DNA from: Haladaptatus cibarius D43
GTDB taxonomy: Archaea > Halobacteriota > Halobacteria > Halobacteriales > Haladaptataceae
Assembly: GCF_000710615.1 (NCBI RefSeq)
Contig: NZ_JDTH01000002.1
Location: 90,082-154,081 of the forward strand
DNA length: 64,000 bases
Direction: 5' to 3'
The translations under genes were made by a program, and so were the position numbers. How positions within the stretch are numbered: the stretch's first letter is position 1; the number at the start of each line of letters is the position of its first letter. This document shows, in pieces, positions 44,920-53,136 of the stretch. The notes under the pieces were generated by a model, which saw nothing but the letters and a program-made list of their open reading frames with translations, was not told where the DNA came from and made no database searches.

Positions 44920-45986
44920 AAGTACTGACCGTCGTCGGCGCGCGCCCGCAGTTCGTGAAGGCCGCCGTCGTTTCGCGCGAACTGCGGAGGAAGCGGAACG
45001 ACCACGAGGAAGTTCTCGTTCACACCGGCCAACACTACGACGAAGAGCTGTCCGAGGTGTTTTTCGAGGAACTGTCGATTCCGCGCCCGGACTACAACCT
45101 CGGCGTCGGCTCGAAATCGCACGGAAAACAGACCGCGGAGATGCTCGCCGGACTGGAGACGAAAATCGAGGACGAAAACCCCGACGTGGTTCTCGTGTAC
45201 GGCGACACCAACTCTACCCTCGCGGCGGCAATCGCGGCCTCGAAGATGGAACCGCCTCTGGCCCACGTCGAAGCCGGAATGCGGAGCGGAAGCGACATTC
45301 CGGAGGAGACGAACCGCGTTCTCACCGACCACGGTGGTGACCTCCTGCTCGCGCCGTCCCCCGATGCGCTCGACAACCTCGAACGCGAGGGAATCACGGA
45401 GGGCGTCCACTTTACGGGCGACGTGGGATACGACGCCCTGCTGTGGGCGCGGGAGCGAGCGGACGAAAGCGTCCTCTCCGATGTTGGAATCGCAGCGGAG
45501 GAGTTCGTCTTGGCGACGGTTCACCGGGATACGAACACCGACGACCCGGAGCGATTGGAGGCCATCCTCTCCGCGCTGGCGGACGACCCGAGACGGGTCG
45601 TCCTGCCAGCGCATCCGCGAACTGTGGACTGTCTCGAAGCGTTCGGTCTGTACGAACTGGCCGAGCGGGAACTGACGCTCACCGACCCCGTCGGCTACCG
45701 CCAGTTCGTCGCCCTGCTGGATTCGGCGGCCGTCGTGACGACCGACTCCGGCGGCGTGCAAAAAGAGGCGTTCTTCCTCGACACGCCCTGTGTCACCTTC
45801 CGCGAAGAGACGGAGTGGGTCGAAACGGTCGAAAGCGGATGGAACACGCTGGTCGGTGCCGACGGAGAAGCGATCCGGCGTGCGATGCGCGATGCGACGA
45901 AACCGGACGAGAAGCCCGCGCCCTACGGCGACGGGAACGCTGCTGAACGAATCGTGGAGGTGCTTGCCAATGCTACCGGGATATGA
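44916..45986 (+). CDS. UDP-GlcNAc 2-epimerase family (WecB/WbpI)
   Basis: 356 residues; ATG 44916 overlaps the previous stop and follows GGAGGTG. N-terminus K-V-L-T-V-V-G-A-R-P-Q-F is the family signature; also H-T-G-Q-H-Y-D near residue 39, V-Y-G-D-T-N-S-T near 98, H-V-E-A-G-M-R-S near 118 and D-S-G-G-V-Q-K-E-A near 280. It would make UDP-ManNAc from UDP-GlcNAc, or epimerise UDP-GlcNAc3NAcA to the ManNAc3NAcA form as WbpI does. The operon context favours the second. The next gene overlaps by 17 bases. Confidence 0.88.
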   Translation: MKVLTVVGARPQFVKAAVVSRELRRKRNDHEEVLVHTGQHYDEELSEVFFEELSIPRPDYNLGVGSKSHGKQTAEMLAGLETKIEDENPDVVLVYGDTNSTLAAAIAASKMEPPLAHVEAGMRSGSDIPEETNRVLTDHGGDLLLAPSPDALDNLEREGITEGVHFTGDVGYDALLWARERADESVLSDVGIAAEEFVLATVHRDTNTDDPERLEAILSALADDPRRVVLPAHPRTVDCLEAFGLYELAERELTLTDPVGYRQFVALLDSAAVVTTDSGGVQKEAFFLDTPCVTFREETEWVETVESGWNTLVGADGEAIRRAMRDATKPDEKPAPYGDGNAAERIVEVLANATGI

Positions 45987-46863
45987 GTTCGAACTGTGTT
46001 TAACGCACGACGTGGATAGGCCGTACAAGGGGATACAGGCCCCCTACTACGCATTTTCGAATAGAAACCCTCGCCATCTCACGGGGCTGTTGCCGGGTGT
46101 CAACCCGTGGTGGCAGTTCGAGGAGATAATGGAGTTAGAGGAGTCGCTGGGCGTTCGCTCGGCGTTTTACTTCCTCCAAGAGGAGCCGATTTTCAAAAAA
46201 TCGCCAGACGAGTGGCTCACGCCGCGCTACTGGATAGAACATCTGGGCCGGTACGACCTGTTCGACACCGACATTCTGGACGTCCTTCACGAGTTGGACG
46301 ACGGCGGGTGGGAAGTCGGGCTTCACGGCTCCTACGATTCCTACGACGACCCCGACGCCCTCCGCGAGCAGAAAACCGCGCTCGAAGCCGCATTAGGACA
46401 CACGATTCGCGGCGGCCGCCAGCATCATCTCAACCGGAACGAATCGACGTGGAATCACCACCGCGAAATCGGGCTGAAATACGATGCGACGCTCGGGTCG
46501 AGCAGCGAATACGGTTTTCAGCACGGCTACGAGGTGAAACGACCCTTCGACGACGATTTCCTCGTCTTCCCGCTGACGATGATGGACATCGCGGTGGCCG
46601 ACCCCGGAACGAAGTTCGAGACGGCGTGGGATACCTGCGAGCAACTGCTGGACGAAGCCGCGGAAAACGACGCGGTGATGACGATTCTCTGGCACCCTCG
46701 CATGTTTGCGGACGAGTTCCCCGGTCACCGCCGACTGTATCGAAAGCTCATCGAGGGGGCGCTGGAACGCGGTGCGTGGGTCGGCCCGCCGGGAGACCTC
46801 TGTGATAGGCTCTCTCCCCTATCCACGAAACCGACCGGCACGGCGGGCCTACACGGGCCGTAG
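45970..46863 (+). CDS. Polysaccharide-deacetylase-like protein
   Basis: 297 residues. N-terminal L-T-H-D-V-D-R-P near residue 9 is the metal/Asp motif of deacetylase-like barrels; later L-H-G-S-Y-D-S-Y near 115 and W-H-P-R near 240 fit. It probably removes acetyl groups from a glycan or its lipid-linked precursor. It starts inside the epimerase gene (17-base overlap) and is the last gene of the sugar operon. The C-terminal ~15 residues lack features. Confidence 0.72.
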   Translation: MLPGYEFELCLTHDVDRPYKGIQAPYYAFSNRNPRHLTGLLPGVNPWWQFEEIMELEESLGVRSAFYFLQEEPIFKKSPDEWLTPRYWIEHLGRYDLFDTDILDVLHELDDGGWEVGLHGSYDSYDDPDALREQKTALEAALGHTIRGGRQHHLNRNESTWNHHREIGLKYDATLGSSSEYGFQHGYEVKRPFDDDFLVFPLTMMDIAVADPGTKFETAWDTCEQLLDEAAENDAVMTILWHPRMFADEFPGHRRLYRKLIEGALERGAWVGPPGDLCDRLSPLSTKPTGTAGLHGP

Positions 46864-46912
46864 CCACCGCCTGACGCGAGTTCTGGGCACCCTTTTTCGA
46901 AGCAGGTGGAGG

Positions 46913-46921
46913 ATAACAAAG
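46913..46921 (+). promoter_or_regulatory. ATAACAAAG motif before the second FemAB-like gene
   Basis: Exact copy with 31 bases between motif and ATG 46953. It follows the sugar operon, so a new transcription unit seems to start here. Confidence 0.65.
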
Positions 46922-46952
46922 TGAAAACCGGCGCTATCGACTGGCGAGACGA

Positions 46953-48026
46953 ATGAGAGTCGAACGTTTAGACCTCGATGAATGGGAAGACCATCTCCCC
47001 AAAAGCGGGTTTGAGGTGTTCCACCTCCCCGACGCGCTCGCCGCTATCGAGCGCCACACGGCGGGAGAACTTCGCCTGTACGGGGGGTTCAAAGGACAGC
47101 AAGCGATTGCCCTGCTTCCGGTCGTCGTCAGAAACGGCCCGCTCGGAACCGCCGCGCTCTCGCCGCCGCCGGGGTTGGCGATACCGCGACTCGGGCCGAT
47201 TCTGATGCCGACGAGTCCGAAACGACGGAAGCAAGAGAAAGTAAACCGCGAGTTCACCGAAACGGTGCTCGACCGGATTCGAACCGACTACACCGCGCAA
47301 CTCGCTCGCGTCGGGTTCGATTCCCCGGTCGCACAGCGCGTGGGCGAACAGATGGAATCCGGCCTGACCCTGTTCCGAATGCTCTGTGGAACCGCTTACG
47401 GTGACCCGCGCCCCTACGTCTGGGGCGATTTGGACGTGGAACCGTACTTCACGTACCATCTCGACCTCGAAGCGACGACGGCTGACGCGGTGAAAAAATC
47501 GTTCAGCAAGAGCCTCCGACGGGAAATTCGAGACGCAAAGGAGTTGGAAGTGAGCGTCGAGAAAGAGGGACTCGAAGGTGCGCGCGAGGTGTATTCGGAC
47601 ACCATCGAGCGATACGACGAGCAGGGCGAAACCCTCGGTCTGTCGTGGGAGTACGTCCGCGACCTGTGGGAAGGACTGGACGACCACGCCCAGACCTACG
47701 TGGCCCGGGATTCGTCGGGGAATTATTTGAGCGGCATTACTGCTCTGTACTCCAACGACGCGGCGTACTTCTGGCAGGGCGGCGCGAGAGCGGTTTACGA
47801 GGGAACCAGCGTGAACAGCCTCGTCCACTGGCATATCATCAAGGATATCGTGTCGGGTTCACCGGTCGAATCGGTGACCACTTACGACCTGATGGGGGCG
47901 AACACGGAACGGCTCTGTCGGTACAAAGCGAAGTTCGGGGCCGACCTTGTTCCCTATTACCTCGTCGAATCGAGTGGCAGAACCATGGATGCCGCGAAAC
48001 GAGCCTACCAGTTCGTCAGGGGATGA
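46953..48026 (+). CDS. FemAB/GNAT-like transferase (second copy)
   Basis: 357 residues. Paralogue of 33158-34174: G-G-F-K-G-Q-Q-A-I-A-L-L-P near residue 47, S-P-P-P-G-L-A-I-P-R-L-G-P near 70, F-W-Q-G-G near 270 and Y-D-L-M-G-A-N-T-E-R-L-C-R-Y-K-A-K-F near 310. The ends resemble each other strongly; the middle differs. A FemAB-like fold in an organism without peptidoglycan suggests transfer of an acyl or aminoacyl group to a surface glycan or lipid. It overlaps the following DUF354 gene by ATGA. Confidence 0.77.
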   Translation: MRVERLDLDEWEDHLPKSGFEVFHLPDALAAIERHTAGELRLYGGFKGQQAIALLPVVVRNGPLGTAALSPPPGLAIPRLGPILMPTSPKRRKQEKVNREFTETVLDRIRTDYTAQLARVGFDSPVAQRVGEQMESGLTLFRMLCGTAYGDPRPYVWGDLDVEPYFTYHLDLEATTADAVKKSFSKSLRREIRDAKELEVSVEKEGLEGAREVYSDTIERYDEQGETLGLSWEYVRDLWEGLDDHAQTYVARDSSGNYLSGITALYSNDAAYFWQGGARAVYEGTSVNSLVHWHIIKDIVSGSPVESVTTYDLMGANTERLCRYKAKFGADLVPYYLVESSGRTMDAAKRAYQFVRG

Positions 48027-49096
48027 GATACCTGTTTTTCACCAACACGCCCGCGCACGTCCACCTGTATCGACACGCGGTGGAAACCCTGCGCGAGCGT
48101 GGACACGACGTACTCGTCCTCGGGCGCGATTACGGCTGTACCCGCGCCCTGCTCGAATATCACGACCTGCCCCACGAAATCTACGGCCAGTGCGGGACGA
48201 CGAAGCTCTCGCTGTTCCGCGAACTCCCGGAGCATTACTTCGAAATCTTCCGGCGCGCCCGGCAGTACGACCCCGAACTCATCTTCGGCGTCGGGTCGTA
48301 TGCGGCCCACGCGGGTGCACTGACGCGAACGCCGGTCGTGGTCGTCGCGGATTCGGAACCGACGACCATCGACCACGCCGTCGCCCGTCCGTTCGTGAAC
48401 ACGTTCCTGACGCCGCACACGTTCGGGAAAGACCTCGGGGCGAAACATTACGAGTTTCGCGGCTTCAAGGAACTCGCCTATCTGCACCCCGATGTGTACG
48501 AACCCGACCCGACCATTCGGGAACGGTTGGGTGTCGAACCGTACGAAAAGTTCGCAATCGTTCGATTCAACGCCTTCGGCTCGCACCACGACGTCGGCCA
48601 TTCGGGATTCACGCCCGCAAAGCGTCGGAAACTCGTTTCGGCACTCTCGGAACACGCGACGGTGTTCGTTTCGGACGAGGGAGGCAATCCGGCACCCGGC
48701 GATTCCCGGTCGTTCGACCTCCATCCGGCACGACTACACGATGCGCTGGCGGAGGCGTCCTTGCTGGTCGCGGACACCCAGACGATGGTGACGGAGGCCG
48801 CACTGCTCGGAACGCCCGCAATTCGGTCGAACTCCTTCGTCGGCGAGTCGGATATGGGCAACTTCCTCGAACTCGAACGCGAGGGACTCATCGACAACTT
48901 CCGTAATTTCGAGGACGTGTTAGCCCGGTCGCTCGCCATCCTCGCGGACGATTTCGCGAAGGAACGCCTCCGCGAGCGGCGCGATTCGTATCTCGCGGAC
49001 AAGGTGAACCTGACCGACGTTATCGTAGACGTTGCGACGAAAGCGGTTCCGGCGACGGAATCGATAGAACGAACCGCGGCGGTGTCCAGACGATGA
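48023..49096 (+). CDS. DUF354 glycosyltransferase-like protein (first copy)
   Basis: 357 residues from ATG 48023 (ATGA overlap). N-terminus M-R-Y-L-F-F-T-N-T-P-A-H-V-H-L-Y-R-H, then V-L-V-L-G-R-D-Y-G, matches the DUF354 family, whose fold resembles UDP-sugar epimerases and GT-B glycosyltransferases. Later segments: G-V-G-S-Y-A-A-H-A-G near 93 and S-D-E-G-G-N-P-A near 220. It may synthesise or transfer a sugar; the activity is unproven. The paralogue lies at 50220. The C-terminal ~10 residues are variable. Confidence 0.8.
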   Translation: MRYLFFTNTPAHVHLYRHAVETLRERGHDVLVLGRDYGCTRALLEYHDLPHEIYGQCGTTKLSLFRELPEHYFEIFRRARQYDPELIFGVGSYAAHAGALTRTPVVVVADSEPTTIDHAVARPFVNTFLTPHTFGKDLGAKHYEFRGFKELAYLHPDVYEPDPTIRERLGVEPYEKFAIVRFNAFGSHHDVGHSGFTPAKRRKLVSALSEHATVFVSDEGGNPAPGDSRSFDLHPARLHDALAEASLLVADTQTMVTEAALLGTPAIRSNSFVGESDMGNFLELEREGLIDNFRNFEDVLARSLAILADDFAKERLRERRDSYLADKVNLTDVIVDVATKAVPATESIERTAAVSRR

Positions 49097-49209
49097 CGGG
49101 GGACGGGTTTCCGGGATTCGAATTTCCTGAATTCGCATCTCCGAGGCGTGAATTTCCGGGACGTGGGTACGACCGCCCTGTCACGCTGGACGAGTCGATA
49201 AAGCGGCGG

Positions 49210-49218
49210 ATAACAAAA
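49210..49218 (+). promoter_or_regulatory. ATAACAAAA variant motif before the family 4 glycosyltransferase
   Basis: Differs only at the last base of ATAACAAAG. It lies 42 bases before the ATG at 49261 and inside a longer upstream reading, which argues for the shorter start. Confidence 0.5.
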
Positions 49219-49260
49219 CGGTTCTCCGGCGACGTTTCGCCCACTGTGACGAGGGGAGCT

Positions 49261-50223
49261 ATGCAATCGCGTACCGACACGGAATCTTCGCTCCGAGTAC
49301 TAAACCTCGTGACGAACGCGGATGCGCGCTTTTTCAACGAACAGGTTCGCGTGCTCCGCGAGTTCGGCGTCCAAGGGGAGACGCTCTCCCCGACCGGTAT
49401 TCACCGCGCCCGCGACGATTCCGTGACCCGACGGTCGCCGACGGATTATCTGCGGTTTTTTCCGACCGTCATGCGCAACTCGCTCGGCGAATACGACCTG
49501 ATTCACGCGAACTACGGACTCACCGCGCCGATGGCGCTGGCCCAACCGCGATTGCCGGTCGTCCTCTCGCTGTGGGGGTCAGACCTCCTCGGCGAGTACG
49601 GGTGGCTAAGCAAACGCTGTGCTCGCCACTGCGATGCGGTCATCGTGATGTCCGAGGGAATGGCCGAGGAACTCGACAGCGATTGCCACGTCATCCCCCA
49701 TGGAATCAACCTCTCGCGGTTCGCGCCGATGCCGACGGCGGAGGCGCGGGAGAAGGTCGGCTGGAGCGACCAGAAAAAACAGATTCTCTTTCCGTATCCA
49801 CCCACTCGTGAAGTGAAGGATTTCCCGCGGGCGGAGCGAGTCGTCGCCGAAACTGCGGAACGGGTGGACGGACAGGTCGAACTCCAGAGCGTATTCGGCG
49901 TGTCACACGACGAGATGGCGAACTACTACAACGCCGCGGACGTGCTGTTGCTCCCCTCGAAAAGCGAAGGCTCGCCGAACTCGGTGAAGGAGGCGATGGC
50001 TTGTAACGTGCCGGTCGTGACGACGGACGTGGGGGACGTGCGCGACCGATTGTTGGACGTATCGCCCTCGCACGTCTGTTCTTCGGACGGCGAACTCGTC
50101 GCCGGATTGGTCGACGTGCTTTCCGACCCGCGACGGTCGAACGGGCGCGAACACGTCCGCGACATCAGCCTCGAACGGATGGGAGAACGAATCCACAGCG
50201 TCTACGAAACGGTCGTACAATGA
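49261..50223 (+). CDS. Family 4-type glycosyltransferase (GT-B)
   Basis: 320 residues from ATG 49261, preferred because a motif promoter lies 42 bases upstream; an in-frame ATG at 49093 would add a Phe/Pro/Arg-rich stretch overlapping the previous stop. GT-B features: L-I-H-A-N-Y-G-L-T near residue 83, L-S-L-W-G-S-D-L-L-G near 105, P-H-G-I-N-L-S-R-F near 145 and the C-terminal S-E-G-S-P-N-S-V-K-E-A-M-A near 238. It probably adds a sugar to a lipid-linked glycan. It is coupled to the second DUF354 gene. Confidence 0.82.
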   Translation: MQSRTDTESSLRVLNLVTNADARFFNEQVRVLREFGVQGETLSPTGIHRARDDSVTRRSPTDYLRFFPTVMRNSLGEYDLIHANYGLTAPMALAQPRLPVVLSLWGSDLLGEYGWLSKRCARHCDAVIVMSEGMAEELDSDCHVIPHGINLSRFAPMPTAEAREKVGWSDQKKQILFPYPPTREVKDFPRAERVVAETAERVDGQVELQSVFGVSHDEMANYYNAADVLLLPSKSEGSPNSVKEAMACNVPVVTTDVGDVRDRLLDVSPSHVCSSDGELVAGLVDVLSDPRRSNGREHVRDISLERMGERIHSVYETVVQ

Positions 50224-51293
50224 AGGTTGTCATCACTATTCAGCATCCGGCACACGTCCACTTCTATCGCCACGTTATCACGTCGCTGTCGGAAGACGGA
50301 CACGACGTTCACGTCTTCGCCCGTGACAAGGACATCGCGCTTGACCTGCTCGACCACTACGGGATTGAGCATACGGTTCTCGCCGGGAAGGCGGACTCGC
50401 TTACGGGATTGGCTCGCGTACAAGCGACCTACGAGGCGCGACTGCTCCACGAATCCATGCGGATTCGTCCCGACGTGATGACCGCAATCGGCGGCGTTGC
50501 GGTGTCGCACGTCGCCCCGTTAGTCGGCGCGCGGAGTGTGGTCTGGATAGACAACGAAGGCGCGCAGTCGCACAAACTCACGACACCGCTAGCGCACGTC
50601 ATCTGCACGCCCCGAAAGTTCCGAGACGATTTCGGCGCGAACCACGTTCGCTACGACGGCTATCACGAACTCGCGTATCTCCATCCGAAGCGATTTACGC
50701 CGAATCCGGACAGTCTGCGAGAACACGGCGTGAATCCGGAAGAACCGTTCTTCCTCGTCCGATTTCGGCAGTGGTCTGCCCTGCACGACGTGGGCCAGAC
50801 CGGCTTTTCGCACGACGCGAAATGCGACCTCGTTTCGTTTCTCGCCGACCACGGCGAGGTGTACGTGACGAGCGAATCCCCGCTTCCGGCGGAGTTCGCG
50901 GAGTACGAACTGCCGGTTCCGCCGCATCTGGTTCACAACCTACTTGCCTTCGCCGACCTCTACGTCGGTGATTCGGCGACGATGGCGACGGAGGCTGCGG
51001 TTCTCGGAACGCCCGCCGTCAGAGCGCAGTCGTTCGCCGGGGCGGACGACATGACGAACTTCCTCGAACTGGCCGACTACGGACTGCTCTACTCGACGGC
51101 GGACGACCGAGACGCCGTGGCAAAGGCGAAGTCGCTGGTTCGTGAGGCAGACCGCGAGACGTTCGAGCGGCGGCGAGAACGACTCATCGAGGATAAAATC
51201 GACGTGGCGGGTTACGCGACCGAACTGCTCGTCCAATCCGGTCGCGGCCAGCGGTCGAGTTGGTTCCGACAGGCTGTCCATAACAAAGGGTGA
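50220..51293 (+). CDS. DUF354 glycosyltransferase-like protein (second copy)
   Basis: 357 residues; ATGA overlap with the previous gene. N-terminus V-V-I-T-I-Q-H-P-A-H-V-H-F-Y-R-H parallels the first DUF354 (N-T-P-A-H-V-H-L-Y-R-H). Both share the K-R-F-T-P / D-V-Y-E-P segment and a C-terminal Y-V-G-D-S-A-T-M-A-T-E-A-A-V-L-G-T-P-A block. Function is inferred only: likely a glycosyltransferase or UDP-sugar-modifying enzyme. Its 3' end contains the motif promoter of the next gene. Confidence 0.8.
   Translation: MKVVITIQHPAHVHFYRHVITSLSEDGHDVHVFARDKDIALDLLDHYGIEHTVLAGKADSLTGLARVQATYEARLLHESMRIRPDVMTAIGGVAVSHVAPLVGARSVVWIDNEGAQSHKLTTPLAHVICTPRKFRDDFGANHVRYDGYHELAYLHPKRFTPNPDSLREHGVNPEEPFFLVRFRQWSALHDVGQTGFSHDAKCDLVSFLADHGEVYVTSESPLPAEFAEYELPVPPHLVHNLLAFADLYVGDSATMATEAAVLGTPAVRAQSFAGADDMTNFLELADYGLLYSTADDRDAVAKAKSLVREADRETFERRRERLIEDKIDVAGYATELLVQSGRGQRSSWFRQAVHNKG
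51280..51288 (+). promoter_or_regulatory. ATAACAAAG motif before the large membrane protein gene
   Basis: Exact copy inside the 3' end of the second DUF354 gene, 30 bases before ATG 51319. It marks an internal promoter at TATA-box distance. Confidence 0.65.
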
Positions 51294-51318
51294 AACCGCC
51301 GACGCGGGAGACGAGCGA

Positions 51319-53115
51319 ATGGCACGAACTGCTACACACAGACTGGAGAAAATCGCCCTCGTTCTCGGTTTTTTGGCCCTTAGCGCGGGCGTTCTCGTGG
51401 CACACACATCACCCGCGCGAGCCTACGAACTGTCGATTTACCGGGGAACTCCCCCGCTCTTTTGGGTCGGAATTGCGGTCGCTCTCCTGACCGGAATCGC
51501 AGTTTCGGTGTCCTCTCCCGATTGGTATCGCTCGCTCGCGCTCGCTCTGGGTGGGATGTGTGTTCTGTCTATCGTCTCGCTCCCGATTATCCGAGGTTAT
51601 CACTTCTACGGCGCGGGCGATTCGCTGACCCATCTCGGCTGGGCGAGGGACATCGTTACGGGGTCGATGGCACCCTACGACCTGCTGTATCCCGGCACGC
51701 ACACCGTCGGCGTCGTCATCAGCGAACTGACCGGACTACCGCTTCGACGGGCGCTGTTGGTGATGGTGTCGGCGTTCGTCCTCGTCTTCTTGCTCTTCGT
51801 TCCACTGACGGCGCGGGTCATCGCGGTCGATGACCGCGCCGTGACGTTCGCCGCGCTGGCCGGATTCCTCCTTCTGCCCATCAACGCAATCAGCGTCTTC
51901 GCCATGCCGCACCCGACCTCGCAGGCGATTATGTTCCTGCCGCTCGTCCTGTACCTGCTGGCGAAGTACGTCACGGCAACCGACGGGAGTCGGTTACCGC
52001 TGTTCGGTTCGTCGGCGGGAATACTGCTCGCGCTGGCGTCGATTGCCATCGTTTTCGTCCATCCACAGCAGGCCGCGAACGCAATCTTGCTGTTCGGCGG
52101 CGTCGTCGTCGTCCAGTTCGTCTATCGACTGTTCCGAAACGGGCACACAATCGCCCGTCATCGCACGCTGTACGGACAGACCGTGATTCTCGCGCTGGCG
52201 TTTCTGGCGTGGACGCCCCTCCACGAGCGGTCGGGCGGGACGGTGTCGGCGCTCATCACGAGCCTCCTCGAAAATCCGGCGGCGGCGACCGACACCGCGA
52301 ACGCCGCGGCGAGCCTCTCGCAACTCGGTGGGAGCATCCAACTGCTGTTCTTGAAGCTGTTTCTCGTCGGGGTGCTGTTCAGCCTCTTCGCGGGACTCTT
52401 CATGCTCGGCGGCCTGTTCGACCGGGTTCGCGGGACGAACGCGACTGCCTTCAGCAAATACGTCGCCGTCGGCATGGTTCCGCTGACAGTGCTGTTTGGA
52501 GTATTTTTCGTGGCGAGTTTGGGGCAGTTCCACTTTCGAATACTTGGTTTCATGATGGTTCCAGTGACGATTTTGGGCGGCATCGCGCTCGCCCGTGGTG
52601 TCGGTGCCCTCGAAACGAGGATTTCGAGCGACGGTGCGATCGGGGCGTTCGCGGCCGGACTGTTCGCCCTGCTACTCGTTCTCTCGCTACTGACGGTGTT
52701 CCACTCGCCGTACATGTACCAAGCCTCCGGGCACGTCTCTGAGTCCCAGATGACGGGCTACGAAACTGCACTCGACAACCGCGGGGACGCGCTGTTCACC
52801 GGACTCCGGTCGTCCGGGGAACGCTACTCGGACGGAATTTTGGGGTACGAAGCGAGCAGGGAAGGAGGCTGGCGCGGACAGGCGATTTACGGGGGTGATT
52901 TGAACGCAACTGAGGAGAACTTCACCGCGAATCGGCTCACGACCGCGTTCGAAGAGCCACGGTATCTGCCGGTCACTGATTCGGCGAAACAGCGGGAAAT
53001 CGCCGTTTTCGGTGGGCTTCGGTTCCCAAGAGACGGCTTTCGAACGCTCGACAGTCACCCCGGCGTCTCGCGGGTACAGTCGGGCGGCGGCTTCGACCTC
53101 TACCACATCGAATAA
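51319..53115 (+). CDS. Large multi-span membrane protein of the glycan cluster
   Basis: 598 residues, about 12-14 predicted helices. The N-terminus begins M-A-R-T-A-T-H-R-L-E-K; ATG 51319 is supported by the motif 30 bases upstream. A loop near residue 95 reads Y-H-F-Y-G-A-G-D-S-L-T-H, and A-M-P-H-P-T-S-Q near 195 and F-V-H-P-Q-Q-A near 243 are polar islands between helices. The last ~110 residues are soluble and face outside. The size and layout fit GT-C-type glycosyltransferases or a glycan polymerase/ligase; no motif proves which. It is followed by the flippase. Confidence 0.7.
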   Translation: MARTATHRLEKIALVLGFLALSAGVLVAHTSPARAYELSIYRGTPPLFWVGIAVALLTGIAVSVSSPDWYRSLALALGGMCVLSIVSLPIIRGYHFYGAGDSLTHLGWARDIVTGSMAPYDLLYPGTHTVGVVISELTGLPLRRALLVMVSAFVLVFLLFVPLTARVIAVDDRAVTFAALAGFLLLPINAISVFAMPHPTSQAIMFLPLVLYLLAKYVTATDGSRLPLFGSSAGILLALASIAIVFVHPQQAANAILLFGGVVVVQFVYRLFRNGHTIARHRTLYGQTVILALAFLAWTPLHERSGGTVSALITSLLENPAAATDTANAAASLSQLGGSIQLLFLKLFLVGVLFSLFAGLFMLGGLFDRVRGTNATAFSKYVAVGMVPLTVLFGVFFVASLGQFHFRILGFMMVPVTILGGIALARGVGALETRISSDGAIGAFAAGLFALLLVLSLLTVFHSPYMYQASGHVSESQMTGYETALDNRGDALFTGLRSSGERYSDGILGYEASREGGWRGQAIYGGDLNATEENFTANRLTTAFEEPRYLPVTDSAKQREIAVFGGLRFPRDGFRTLDSHPGVSRVQSGGGFDLYHIE

Positions 53116-53136
53116 CGACGAGATACTCATCAAATA

